A DNA stretch of 64,000 nucleotides from Paraburkholderia kururiensis JCM 10599 = LMG 19447 (lineage in GTDB: Bacteria > Pseudomonadota > Gammaproteobacteria > Burkholderiales > Burkholderiaceae), in the NCBI RefSeq assembly GCF_003986935.1, contig NZ_RJZE01000004.1, forward strand, positions 284,008-348,007, written 5' to 3'. Under the pieces are notes generated by a model. It searched no databases and was not told the DNA's origin. It was given only the letters and a program-made list of their open reading frames with translations. Position numbers and translations under genes: made by a program. Position 1 is the first letter of the stretch. The number at the start of each line of letters is the position of its first letter. This document shows, one piece after another, positions 40,980 through 50,209 of the stretch.

Positions 40980-42754
40980 GTACCGCCATGGCGCCCATGC
41001 CGGGTCCGGGCCCCGGCTTGCGGCCGGTATTGCAGCCCGCCGGGGGGGCGCTTTCCGGCTTGTCCGCAGGCGCGCGCGCGGGCGAGCCGGAGGGCGCCCG
41101 ACCGCAGGCGAGCGCCACGGGCCCGGCCGGCGCAGCCCGCGCTGTATCACACACCGCGCGCACCGCGCGCGAGCGGCATCCGCTGCGCCTGCCGCTCGCG
41201 CTATTCGGCATCACGCTGCTGCTCATCGTGCTGCACCAGGGGCGGCTCGTCGAACTCGTCTATCCGGTTGGCGCGTTCGCCATCGCGTTGCGCTTCTACC
41301 GGCGCTCGCCGGCCCACTACCTGGGCTTCGTGTGCTGGCTGTTCTTCCTCTCGCCCGAAGTGCGGCGCCTTGCCGACTTCGTGAACGGCTCGTTCAATCC
41401 GAAGAGCCCCGTGATGATTGCGCCGATGCTGGCCGTCGCGCTCTCGGGCTTCTCGCTGCTCTCGAACCTGCGCGTGCTCGGCGAGCGCCGCGCCATGCCG
41501 CTCGTGCTCGTGGTGCTCGGGCTCTTCTACGCCTACATCGTGGGTGTGGTGAGGGCCGGACCCGCCGCGGCCACCTTCACGGTGGTCAACTGGGCGTTCC
41601 CGGTGCTCGTTGCGTTTCGTCTGCTCGTGACGTGGCGCGACTATCCGCTCTATCGCGACGTGCTGCTCAAGACCTTCACGTGGGGCGGCTTTGCCATTGG
41701 CCTCTACGGCGTGATCCAGTTCATCTCGCCGCCGCCGTGGGACGCGTTCTGGCTGCTCGCCTCGCAGATGGAGTCCGAAGGGCACCCCGTGCCGTTCGGC
41801 ATGCGCGTGTCGAGCACGATGAATTCGTCGGGGCCCTACGCGCAGACCATCATGTCGATCCTGCTGATGTCGCTCGCCGCGCGCGGCCGGCTGAAGGTGG
41901 CCACGGCGCTCGTGGGCGTGCCGTCGCTGATGTTCACGGCGGTGCGCAGCGCGTGGGGCGGCTTTGCGCTCGGGCTCGTCTATCCGCTTGCGATGCTCGA
42001 CGGCAAAAGCCGGCTGCGTCTCGTGGGCGCGTTGCTCGGCTTCGCGCTGCTCGGCGCGCCCGCGTTGATGATCGACGAAATCTCGGCGCCGATCATGCAG
42101 CGTTTCGACTCCATGCAGAACCTCGGCGAAGACAACAGCTACCGCATTCGCGCGGAGTTCTACCGCAGCTTTCTTTCCGTCGCGCTCACCGACATTTCGG
42201 GGCAAGGGCTCGGCACCACGGGTCTCGGCACCAAGCTGGCCGCCGACGACAACGACGGCACTCAGGCCAACGTAGTGTTCGACAGCGGCCTCATGGAAGT
42301 GCCCTACGTGATGGGCTGGCCCGGCACGCTGCTCTATGTGACGGGCGTGGTGATGCTGCTGTGGCGCGCATTCTGGGCGAGTCTTGCGCGCGGGCGCGAC
42401 CGCTTCGCGATTTCGGCGGTGGGCGTGGCGCTCGCGATGCTCGGCATGATGGTGTTCGTCAACACGCTCACGGGCTTGCCGGGGTTGTTCTTCTTCGTCG
42501 GCGTGCTGCTGCCCGCCATTGCACAGCGCCATGCGCGCGAAATGCAGTGGCTGCGGCGACGCCGCGCGCTGGCCGCTGCGTGCAGTGGCGCAGGGACGGC
42601 GCCGCCGGAGGCTCGCGCGGGCACCGCCGTTGCCGTGCCCACGAGCGCGGCGCGCCCGGGCGCAACGGGAGCCTTGCGTGCCGATGCGAGCGGCGGCCGG
42701 CCCGGCGTTTTCCGTGGCGGCCCCGGACCGCTCAACCCGAGGGGGCAACCATGA
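40976..42754 (+). CDS. O-antigen ligase/polymerase-type membrane protein (Wzy candidate)
   Basis: 592 aa from the GTG that overlaps the GNAT stop. An ATG four codons later is an alternative. About 60 Gly/Ala/Pro-rich residues are followed by 11-12 membrane helices. The large loop between late helices contains GEDNSYRIRAEFYRSF and DISGQGLGTTGLGTKLAADD, as in Wzy_C/O-antigen ligase proteins. It is the only candidate here for the polymerase that joins repeat units at the periplasmic face. The last 60 residues are again low complexity. The stop overlaps the next glycosyltransferase by 4 bp. Confidence 0.85.
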   Translation: MSTAMAPMPGPGPGLRPVLQPAGGALSGLSAGARAGEPEGARPQASATGPAGAARAVSHTARTARERHPLRLPLALFGITLLLIVLHQGRLVELVYPVGAFAIALRFYRRSPAHYLGFVCWLFFLSPEVRRLADFVNGSFNPKSPVMIAPMLAVALSGFSLLSNLRVLGERRAMPLVLVVLGLFYAYIVGVVRAGPAAATFTVVNWAFPVLVAFRLLVTWRDYPLYRDVLLKTFTWGGFAIGLYGVIQFISPPPWDAFWLLASQMESEGHPVPFGMRVSSTMNSSGPYAQTIMSILLMSLAARGRLKVATALVGVPSLMFTAVRSAWGGFALGLVYPLAMLDGKSRLRLVGALLGFALLGAPALMIDEISAPIMQRFDSMQNLGEDNSYRIRAEFYRSFLSVALTDISGQGLGTTGLGTKLAADDNDGTQANVVFDSGLMEVPYVMGWPGTLLYVTGVVMLLWRAFWASLARGRDRFAISAVGVALAMLGMMVFVNTLTGLPGLFFFVGVLLPAIAQRHAREMQWLRRRRALAAACSGAGTAPPEARAGTAVAVPTSAARPGATGALRADASGGRPGVFRGGPGPLNPRGQP

Positions 42755-44040
42755 GCGGGCCGCCGATGCGCATTCTCATCGTCACGCATGTGGTCACGAA
42801 AAACGACGGCCAGGGGCGCGTCAACTACGAGATCGCGCGCGCCGCGCTGGAAGCGGGCCACGAGGTCACGCTGCTGGCTTCCGCAGCGGACAGCGTGCTC
42901 GCGGCGCATCCGCGTGCGTGCTTCGTGAAGATCGCGCCCTCGAAGCTGCCCTCGCGCCTCGTGCAATACCAGCTCTTCGCATGGCGCACGGCGATGTGGA
43001 TCGCCGCGCATCGCGACGCGTTCGACGTGATCCACGTGAACGGCTTCATCACGTGGGCGCGTGCGCACGTGAACGCCGTGCACTTCGTTCACGACGGCTG
43101 GTACCGCTGCGGCTTCTATCCGTTTCGTGCCACGCGCGGCGCCTATCACGCGTATCAGGTGCTCTATACGCGGCTCAACGCCTGGTGCGAACGCTGGGCG
43201 TTCCGGCGTGCCGAGGCCATCGTGCCGGTCTCCGCGAAAGTCGCGCAGGAGGTGGCCGCGCTCGGCATTGCCGACGCGCGGCTGCACGTGATCCACAACG
43301 GCGTGGACTTCGACGAATTCGCGCCAGGCGAAAGCGAGCGCGAACGGTTCGGCTTGCCGCGCGAGCCGTTCATGGCACTTTTCGCGGGCGACCTGCGCAT
43401 GTCGCGCAAGAACCTGGATACGGTGCTGCGCGCGCTGCGGGAGACGCCGCCGCACGTGCATCTGGCGGTGGCCGGCATTCTGCGCAACAGCCCGTATCCG
43501 GCGCTTGCGCGCTCGCTCGGCGTGGCCGACCGCGTGCATTTTCTCGATCTGGTGAAAGACATGCCGGCGCTCATGCGTTCCGTCGATGCCTTCGTGTTTC
43601 CCTCGCGCTACGAGCCCCTCGGGCTCGTGCTGCTCGAAGCAATGGCCGCGGCGCTGCCCGTCGTGACCGCGCGCACCGCGGGCGGCGCGGAGATGATCGA
43701 AGCTGGCGCGCCGGGTAACGCGAAAGACGAAGAGAAGGACGAAGGGAAGGACGGCGGGATGGACAACGCATGCCGCATGGAAGGCGCGCCGTACGCCGAG
43801 CCCGCCGCCGGCATCGTGCTCGACGATCCCGACGACGCCGCCGCACTCGCCGCCGCGCTCGCGCGGCTTGCGTCGGACCGCGGGGCCGCGCGGCACATGG
43901 GCGAGGCCGCCCGGCAGCGTGCTGCCTCGCTCGGCTGGCCGCGCATGGCCGAACGTTACCTCGCGCTCTACGAAGAGGTGCGCGCGCACGCGCCCCACGC
44001 GGCGCGCGCGCAGCATGCCATCGCGGCGGCGCGGCCATGA
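42751..44040 (+). CDS. Glycosyltransferase, GT4 family
   Basis: 429 aa. ILIVTHVVTKNDGQGRVNYE at the N-terminus, HVIHNGVDFDEF, FAGDLRMSRKNLDTVL and the E-x7-E site FVFPSRYEPLGLVLLEAMAA. Both ends overlap neighbours by 4 bp, so it is translated with them. A charged insertion of about 30 residues (KDEEKDEGKDGG, from 12-bp repeats near 43727) breaks the donor domain after TAGGAEMIEAG. The catalytic parts look intact. Confidence 0.88.
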   Translation: MSGPPMRILIVTHVVTKNDGQGRVNYEIARAALEAGHEVTLLASAADSVLAAHPRACFVKIAPSKLPSRLVQYQLFAWRTAMWIAAHRDAFDVIHVNGFITWARAHVNAVHFVHDGWYRCGFYPFRATRGAYHAYQVLYTRLNAWCERWAFRRAEAIVPVSAKVAQEVAALGIADARLHVIHNGVDFDEFAPGESERERFGLPREPFMALFAGDLRMSRKNLDTVLRALRETPPHVHLAVAGILRNSPYPALARSLGVADRVHFLDLVKDMPALMRSVDAFVFPSRYEPLGLVLLEAMAAALPVVTARTAGGAEMIEAGAPGNAKDEEKDEGKDGGMDNACRMEGAPYAEPAAGIVLDDPDDAAALAAALARLASDRGAARHMGEAARQRAASLGWPRMAERYLALYEEVRAHAPHAARAQHAIAAARP

Positions 44041-45191
44041 CGGCGCCCATCGATTCGTTGCAGATCGGCATGCACTGGTTCGGCGAGCGGCCCGGGGGGC
44101 TCGACCGCATGTTCATGTCGCTTGTCGAGGCGCTGCCCGGCGAGGGCGTGAACGTGCGCGGGCTCGTGGCGGGCAGCGGCGCGGTGCGCGAAGCGTCGGC
44201 GGGGCGGGTGGAAGCGTTCGCCGACGCCCACGCGCCGCTCGGCGTGCGGCTCTGGCGCGCGCGCAGGCACTCGCGGCGGCTCGTGGGCACGAAGCGGCCC
44301 GACGTGGTGGCCACCCATTTCGCGCTCTACGCGGCGCCGCTGGCGGGCGTGTTCGGCGGCGTGCCGCGCGTCGTGCATTTTCACGGACCGTGGGCCGACG
44401 AGTCGTTTCCCGAAGGCGGGGGCGGGCTGTCGATCGCGGCGCGCCGGGCGCTGGAGCGCTTCGTCTATCGCAGCGGCACGCGGCACATCGTGCTTTCGCG
44501 CGCGTTCGGCGACATTCTCGAGCGCACCTATGGCGTGCGGGACGAGTCCATTCGCGTGGTGCCGGGCTGCGTGGACGTGGATCGTTTCGATATCGCCACC
44601 ACGAAGGCCGAGGCGCGTGAGCGGCTCGGCGTGGCCAACGACCGTCCGCTCGTGTTCTGCGTGCGGCGGCTCGTGACGCGCATGGGGCTGGAAAACCTGA
44701 TCGACGCCATGTTCTTCGTGCGCCAGGCCGTGCCCGACGTGCTGCTCGTGATCGCGGGCAAAGGGCCGCTCGCCGAGCAACTGCAGGGGCGTATCGAGGC
44801 GCGCGGTCTCGCGTCCGCCGTGCATCTCGCGGGTTTCGTCGAGGACGCCGCACTGCCGCTCTGGTATCGCGCCGCGGACCTTTCGGTGGTGCCCACGGTG
44901 TCGCTCGAAGGCTTCGGACTCACGACGATCGAATCGCTCGCCGCCGGCACGCCCGTGCTCGTCACGCCCGTGGGCGGATTGCCCGAGGCCGTGGCGCCGC
45001 TCTCGCCGGACCTCGTGCTGCCCGCGGGCGGCTTTCACGCGATTGCCTCCGGCGTGGCCGACGCGCTGCGCGGCCGCCTCGCGCTGCCCGACGCCGACGT
45101 GTGCCTTGCCTACGCCCGGGGCCGCTTCGATCTGCCCGTGGTCGCGCGCGGCGTGGCGCGCGTCTATCGCGAAGCAATCGAGGCGCACTGA
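44037..45191 (+). CDS. Glycosyltransferase, GT4 family
   Basis: 384 aa. IGMHWFGERPGGLDRMFMSL opens the acceptor domain. RVVHFHGPWADESFPEGG, RVVPGCVDVDRFD, FCVRRLVTRMGLENLIDAM and SLEGFGLTTIESLAAGTPV make up the GT4 donor site. It overlaps the preceding gene by 4 bp (ATGA) and is followed by a secreted beta-propeller gene after 12 bp. Sugar specificity unknown. Confidence 0.88.
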   Translation: MTAPIDSLQIGMHWFGERPGGLDRMFMSLVEALPGEGVNVRGLVAGSGAVREASAGRVEAFADAHAPLGVRLWRARRHSRRLVGTKRPDVVATHFALYAAPLAGVFGGVPRVVHFHGPWADESFPEGGGGLSIAARRALERFVYRSGTRHIVLSRAFGDILERTYGVRDESIRVVPGCVDVDRFDIATTKAEARERLGVANDRPLVFCVRRLVTRMGLENLIDAMFFVRQAVPDVLLVIAGKGPLAEQLQGRIEARGLASAVHLAGFVEDAALPLWYRAADLSVVPTVSLEGFGLTTIESLAAGTPVLVTPVGGLPEAVAPLSPDLVLPAGGFHAIASGVADALRGRLALPDADVCLAYARGRFDLPVVARGVARVYREAIEAH

Positions 45192-45203
45192 AGCGCGCGG
45201 GCG

Positions 45204-47651
45204 ATGAAACGCGTCGCTTTCTGCGCGCTGCTCCCGGCCGTGCTTCGCGCGGCCGCCCTTGCTGCGACCTTCGCTGCTGCCTTTGCTGCCGCCTTTGCCG
45301 TCTTCGCTGGTACCTCTGTCGCCGCCTCTGCCGCCGCCCCTGCTGCCGCTGTTTCCACCGCTTTTTCCGCTGAGCCGCCGCTCTCGTACCGCACCTCGTG
45401 GGTGGGCAACACGTGGGGCTTCGGCGATGGCCGCTGGGTGCAGTCCGACGTGCAGGCGCTCGCCGTCGCGCCGAATGGCGATCTCTTCACCAACGCGCCC
45501 TGGGACGAGGGCGGCGGCGAGATCGGCCATTACCGCGACGGCGCGCTGCTGGGCTACGGCGGCGGCTCGCACGGCTGGGGCATGCTGGGCGGCGACGCCA
45601 TCGCGGTGAACGACGACTACGTGTTCGCCGCGCAGATCGTGGTGAGCATCGGCAACGCGATGGCGGCCGAAAAACATCTGCCGCGCGAAGGCGTGCGCTG
45701 GTTCGGCGTCTCGCGGCGCAGCCGCGCGGACGTGCGCCGCGGCGTGCCGTTCGCCGGCGAAGCGGACTGGCCCGGCAGCGGACTCGCGTTTCGCGTGGTC
45801 TCGCAAGCGCCGGAGCCGAAAGACGACGCCATCCGCGGGCTTGCCGCCGACAACACGCGCCTCTTCGTTTCGAATCTGCACGACAACCGCATCGACATCT
45901 TCGATGCGCAGACCATGCAGCCTGTCGGCGGTTTTCCCGTGCCCGAGCCTGGCCGCCTTGCGCTCGCGAAGGACGGGACTTTGTGGGTGATCGAGCGCAG
46001 CCGCACAGACAGCGCAAAACGCGTCGTCCACCATGCACGCGAGGGCACCGTGCTCGGCACGCTCGCGCTGCCGAGCGGCACGGTGCCGGTGGACCTCGCC
46101 GTGGATGCGCGCGGGCGGCTCCTTGTCGCGGACAACGGTGTGCGCCAGCAGGTGCTGATCTTCGCGCCAGCCGCAAGCGGCGGCGCGCCCACGCACAAGA
46201 ACAACGCGGCGGCCGCGGATGGCCGCATCACGAATCAAGAGGCTTCCATGCAACTGTCGGGGACGTTGGGCGTCGCGGGCGGCATCTATGCCGGCAGGGC
46301 GGGCACGCCCGGGCCGCAGCGTTTCAACGGCCTCACGGCAGTGGCCGCGGACGCGGCGGGCAACGTCTACGTGGCGATGAACGGCACGGGCCCGCGCGGT
46401 TTCGCAGGCGGCCCGGGCGACACCGAAGGCGCGGTGATAGAAGGCTACGCACCCGACGGCACGCGCCGCTTCAGCGTGCAGGGGCTGCTTTTCGTGGACG
46501 GCGCGCAGTTTGTCGAGGGCACGCCGCCCTCGGTCTATACGGGCAGCAAGCGCTTTGCGCTCGACCTCTCGCGTGGAAGCGGCGCGGAGTGGTCGTATGC
46601 GGGCTTCACGGCGGACCGCTTCCGCTATCCCTACGACCCGTTTCTGCATCTCGGCCAGGGCATGCGCGGGCTGCCGCTCGTGCGCGACGTGCGCGGGCAC
46701 CGGTTGCTCTATACGACGGACATGACCTCGTCGTTCCTGCGCGTCTACCGCTTCGAAGCGGGCAGCGAGACCGCGATTCCGTCGGGACTCTTTTCGCCTT
46801 CGCATATCGACAAGCCGTGGCCGCCGAACCAGCCCGCAAGCGGCGAATGGATCTGGCGCGACACCGCAGGCAAGGGGCGTTTCGCCGTGACGGACTTCGA
46901 TCAGCCGCAGTGGGGCCAGGGCGCGCCGCGCGTTACGGCCTGGTGGGTGGACGACGCGGGGAACGTCTGGCAAGGGCTGGGCGCAGCGGGTATCCGGCGC
47001 TTTGCGCTCGTCGGCTTCGATGCCGTTGGCAATCCTGTCTATCGCTACAGTGCGGTCAGCGTGTGGCCGCTGCCGGCGCCGTTCACGCGCATTGCGCGCG
47101 TCGCGTATTTCCCCGCCGACGACACGCTCTATCTCTCGGGCTCCACGCCCTCGCATCCGTTCCTCGAATACAACTGGAACGGCACGGGCTCGCGGCTCGC
47201 GCGCTACGACCACTGGCTGCGCGGCAAGCCGGTGCTGCGCTATGCCATCGATCTGCCCGACCGCGGGCCGCCCGACCCGGCTTCGATGAACGGCTGGACC
47301 GTGGCGGGCGATTACCTCTTCACCGTGGAGACGCACGCGGGCGTGGTGCACGTGCGCGAGCGCGACACCGGGCGCGAAGTGGGGCGCCTCGCTCCGGGGC
47401 CTGAAGTGGGCGAGCGAAGCGGAATCGTCGACGTGCCGATGCCCGTTACGGCGCACCGCATCGAGTCGGGACCGTATGCCGGCGAGTATCTCGTGTTCGT
47501 CGAAGAAGACAGCCACGGCAAGGTGCTCATGTATCGCTTCAGGCCGCCGGGGTCGTCGTCGCGCTTGCCCGATGACGCGTCGCGCCAGGGTGCCGTTTCG
47601 TCAGATTCTGCCCGCGCGGCGCGTGCCGCGCTTCATCCGGGGTCGCCATGA
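45204..47651 (+). CDS. Large secreted beta-propeller protein of the exopolysaccharide operon
   Basis: 815 aa. The N-terminus is a signal-like stretch with an Ala/Phe repeat (residues 1-55, from imperfect 12-bp DNA repeats). The rest contains many NHL/SMP-30-like blades (LAVAPNGDLFTNAPWD, GLAADNTRLFVSNLHDNRID, LAVDARGRLLVADNG, VAADAAGNVYVAMNG, VDDAGNVWQGLG). No catalytic motif is recognised. Placed between glycosyltransferase genes and overlapping the next by 4 bp, it is made with the polymer machinery. It may bind or cut the polymer outside the cytoplasm, or hold it at the surface. Function not established. Confidence 0.72.
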   Translation: MKRVAFCALLPAVLRAAALAATFAAAFAAAFAVFAGTSVAASAAAPAAAVSTAFSAEPPLSYRTSWVGNTWGFGDGRWVQSDVQALAVAPNGDLFTNAPWDEGGGEIGHYRDGALLGYGGGSHGWGMLGGDAIAVNDDYVFAAQIVVSIGNAMAAEKHLPREGVRWFGVSRRSRADVRRGVPFAGEADWPGSGLAFRVVSQAPEPKDDAIRGLAADNTRLFVSNLHDNRIDIFDAQTMQPVGGFPVPEPGRLALAKDGTLWVIERSRTDSAKRVVHHAREGTVLGTLALPSGTVPVDLAVDARGRLLVADNGVRQQVLIFAPAASGGAPTHKNNAAAADGRITNQEASMQLSGTLGVAGGIYAGRAGTPGPQRFNGLTAVAADAAGNVYVAMNGTGPRGFAGGPGDTEGAVIEGYAPDGTRRFSVQGLLFVDGAQFVEGTPPSVYTGSKRFALDLSRGSGAEWSYAGFTADRFRYPYDPFLHLGQGMRGLPLVRDVRGHRLLYTTDMTSSFLRVYRFEAGSETAIPSGLFSPSHIDKPWPPNQPASGEWIWRDTAGKGRFAVTDFDQPQWGQGAPRVTAWWVDDAGNVWQGLGAAGIRRFALVGFDAVGNPVYRYSAVSVWPLPAPFTRIARVAYFPADDTLYLSGSTPSHPFLEYNWNGTGSRLARYDHWLRGKPVLRYAIDLPDRGPPDPASMNGWTVAGDYLFTVETHAGVVHVRERDTGREVGRLAPGPEVGERSGIVDVPMPVTAHRIESGPYAGEYLVFVEEDSHGKVLMYRFRPPGSSSRLPDDASRQGAVSSDSARAARAALHPGSP

Positions 47652-48868
47652 AAATCGTCCATCTCGCCAATCATGCGCAGAACGTGGGCAACGGCATCGT
47701 CAACATGATGGTGGACCTTGCGTGCATGCAGGCGCGCGCGGGCCACGAGGTGACGGTGGCCACCTCGGGCGGCGGCTTCGAGCCGCTCTTCGCGCGCTAT
47801 GGCGTGCGTCACGTCGAGCTTCGGCAATCGAAGACACCCTGGCGCGTGCCGGCCATGCTCGCGGGCATGCGGCGGCTCGTGGCGCAGACGCAGCCCGACG
47901 TCGTGCATGCGCACATGATGACGGGCGCGCTGATGGCGCGGCTTTGCACGGCGCGGCGCCGCTTTGCGCTCGTGACCACGGTGCACAACGAGTTTCAGAA
48001 GAGCGCGACGGTGATGGGCGTGGGCGACTGCGTGGTGGCCGTGAGCGACGCGGTGGCCGCATCGATGGCGGCGCGCGGCATACCGGCCGCGAAGCTCGCG
48101 GTGGTGCGTAACGGGACGATCGGCACGCCGCGGTTTGCCGTTGATAGCGGTGGCCGACCGGATGTGGCCGAAGGCGATTCGAGCGCAGAGGCACAGCCCG
48201 CTAGCGTGCTGCCGGCGGTCATGCGGCCGAGCATCGTCACCGTAGCGGGCATGTACGAGCGCAAAGGTATTGCCGATCTGCTGCGTGCGTTCGCGATGCT
48301 GTGCGGGCAGACGCATCGGGCGGTGCAGCCCACGTTGTATCTCGTCGGCGACGGTCCCGATCGCGCTCGCATGGAAGCGCTGGCGCAAGCGCTGGGCGTG
48401 GCGGACCGCGCGCACTTCACGGGCTTCATGGCGAACCCGCGCGCGTGGCTCGCGCAGGCCGACGTGTTCGTGCTCGCCTCGCATCGCGAGCCCGGTGGCC
48501 TCGTGCTCTCCGAGGCGCGCGAAGCGGGCTGCGCCATCGTCGCGACGAACGTGGACGGCAACCCCGAAATGCTGGACCGCGGCGAAGCGGGGCGGCTCGT
48601 GCCGGCGTCTGACCCAGCGGCGCTGGCCGTTGCGATTGGCGGCCTCATCGACGATACGGCTGCGCGACATGCCCTGGCTGCGCGGGCGCGCGAACACCTC
48701 GACGTGTTCAGCGTGACGCGCGTGTGCACCGATTACCTCGCGCTCTACGAACGCACGCTCGAAGCGCGCCGCGCCGGCCGCGCCCGCGGTGCGGGGGCGC
48801 GAGCGACGGCGGCAGCGTCGGACGGCGCCGCGCGAGGCACGGCGTCGGCGCGTGGAGTGGTGCGATGA
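47648..48868 (+). CDS. Glycosyltransferase, GT4 family
   Basis: 406 aa. KIVHLANHAQNVGNGIVNMM, VVHAHMMTGALMARL, VTTVHNEFQ, TVAGMYERKGIADLLRAF and SHREPGGLVLSEAREAGC mark a GT4 retaining transferase. Both ends overlap neighbours by 4 bp. The C-terminal 30 residues are Ala/Arg/Gly-rich. A short disordered insertion (SGGRPDVAEGDSSAEAQPAS) separates the two lobes. Confidence 0.87.
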   Translation: MKIVHLANHAQNVGNGIVNMMVDLACMQARAGHEVTVATSGGGFEPLFARYGVRHVELRQSKTPWRVPAMLAGMRRLVAQTQPDVVHAHMMTGALMARLCTARRRFALVTTVHNEFQKSATVMGVGDCVVAVSDAVAASMAARGIPAAKLAVVRNGTIGTPRFAVDSGGRPDVAEGDSSAEAQPASVLPAVMRPSIVTVAGMYERKGIADLLRAFAMLCGQTHRAVQPTLYLVGDGPDRARMEALAQALGVADRAHFTGFMANPRAWLAQADVFVLASHREPGGLVLSEAREAGCAIVATNVDGNPEMLDRGEAGRLVPASDPAALAVAIGGLIDDTAARHALAARAREHLDVFSVTRVCTDYLALYERTLEARRAGRARGAGARATAAASDGAARGTASARGVVR

Positions 48869-50043
48869 ACGCGCGGAATCTGTCGAGCGAGTCGAATGCG
48901 CCGAGTGCGCCGAGTGCGCCGAACCCCTCGTGGCCCGAGACCGGCCCGTATGCCGCGCAGAGCGGATCGGATGCGACAGACGCTGTGTCCGATGGCGCCG
49001 GTGCGGTCTCCGTCCCGGGCACCGAGCGCAACGAGTGCACCGAGAGCACCGGCAGCAACACCGGAAGCCGCGGCCCTTTCGCGGCTCGCAACGTGTTCTC
49101 CGAGATCCGCTTCGCCGTCTGCATCACGACGATGAACCGCACGGCGACGCTCGACGCGTGTCTTGCGAACCTCGCGCGCTGCGTGCCGCCGCCCGCGTGG
49201 GTGGTGGTCAGCGACGACTCGCCGGCGCCCGACACGCGCGCGGCGAACGCTGCCGTGGTGGCGCGCTATCCGGGCGTGACGTGGCTCGCCGGCCCGCGCC
49301 GCGGCGTATGCGCGAATCGCAACAACGCGGTCATGCAGTGCCTCGCGCAGGCGCCGCAATGCACGCACGTTTCGTTCATCGACGACGACGTGCAGCCTGC
49401 GCCCGACTTCTTCGCCGTGGCGAAGACATGGCTCACGGCGCTGCCTGCTGCACGGCGCACGCAGACGGTGCTCACGGGTGGACCGTCGGCCACGTCGGCG
49501 GATTTCGCCGAGGCGTGCGCCGGCCACGCGACTTCATGTTCCGCCGTGCGCCTTTCGTTCGCCGGTTATTTCACGGCATCGGAGCGGCCCGAGTGCGTGA
49601 ACATCCACGCCGCCGTGTTTCCGCTCGCGCTCTTTCGCACCGAACGCTGGGACGAAAACATCTACTTCGGCAGCGAAGACGCCGAACTCTCGCTCAGGGC
49701 CGTGAAGCGCGGCTATCCGATCGAACTCGTGCCCGCGCTGCGTTCGCGCGACACCCAGGCCGGCAAGGGCGTGCTCGCCACGCCCGCGGACGATGCGCCC
49801 CGCGCGCTCTCGCGCTACGAACTCTGCTGCGAGGCGGCGCGGCTCTACATCGGCGTGAAGCGCTACCGCAGCATCGAGCCCGATGCGCTCAAGCTCGCCG
49901 CCTTCGCGTCGTACTGGCTCGCGCATATGACGGTGTATCTCGCGCGGCGTGGCGCGTTGCGCTCGCTGCCGGAGATCGTGCGGCGCTCCAACGTGTGGCG
50001 CGCGTGGCGGCGGTCGGTGCCCGCCTGTGCGCGTTGCGGCTAG
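48865..50043 (+). CDS. Glycosyltransferase, GT2 family, with disordered N-terminus
   Basis: 392 aa. Residues 1-75 are low complexity (SNAPSAPSAPNPS from 9-bp repeats at 48891-48926). The GT-A domain then starts with FAVCITTMNRTATLDACLAN. VVVSDDSP, RGVCANRNNAV, FIDDDVQPAPDFF (DxD site) and ENIYFGSEDAELSLRA follow. The start overlaps the preceding stop by 4 bp. The frame ends before a 166-bp gap, so the next gene may depend on read-through or its own promoter. Confidence 0.86.
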   Translation: MNARNLSSESNAPSAPSAPNPSWPETGPYAAQSGSDATDAVSDGAGAVSVPGTERNECTESTGSNTGSRGPFAARNVFSEIRFAVCITTMNRTATLDACLANLARCVPPPAWVVVSDDSPAPDTRAANAAVVARYPGVTWLAGPRRGVCANRNNAVMQCLAQAPQCTHVSFIDDDVQPAPDFFAVAKTWLTALPAARRTQTVLTGGPSATSADFAEACAGHATSCSAVRLSFAGYFTASERPECVNIHAAVFPLALFRTERWDENIYFGSEDAELSLRAVKRGYPIELVPALRSRDTQAGKGVLATPADDAPRALSRYELCCEAARLYIGVKRYRSIEPDALKLAAFASYWLAHMTVYLARRGALRSLPEIVRRSNVWRAWRRSVPACARCG

Positions 50044-50097
50044 CGGGGCGCGACAGGCGCACGGGGCGAACAGGACGAACGGCGGGCATAACGCACA

Positions 50098-50150
50098 CGG
50101 CAAACCAAAACGCAGCAAACCAATACGCAGAAAACCTACGCACTGCAAAA
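50098..50150. repeat. Imperfect 13-15-bp repeats in an AT-richer gap
   Basis: Repeats of the form CAAACCAAAACGCAG, CAAACCAATACGCAG and AAAACCTACGCA follow each other in the 166-bp gap between two glycosyltransferase genes. The gap is clearly less GC-rich than the flanks. It may be a leader or promoter region, function unknown. Confidence 0.45.
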
Positions 50151-50209
50151 AGCGAACATCAAACAAGCGCACGAGCGCGCGATCCGATTCACTCCACCAC
50201 TGCGAACCC

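Noticed and set aside
43968..47516. 1182-codon leftward open frame
   Set aside because: Antisense shadow of two glycosyltransferases and the propeller gene. No start site or motif, and the opposite strand has clear protein families with overlapping starts.
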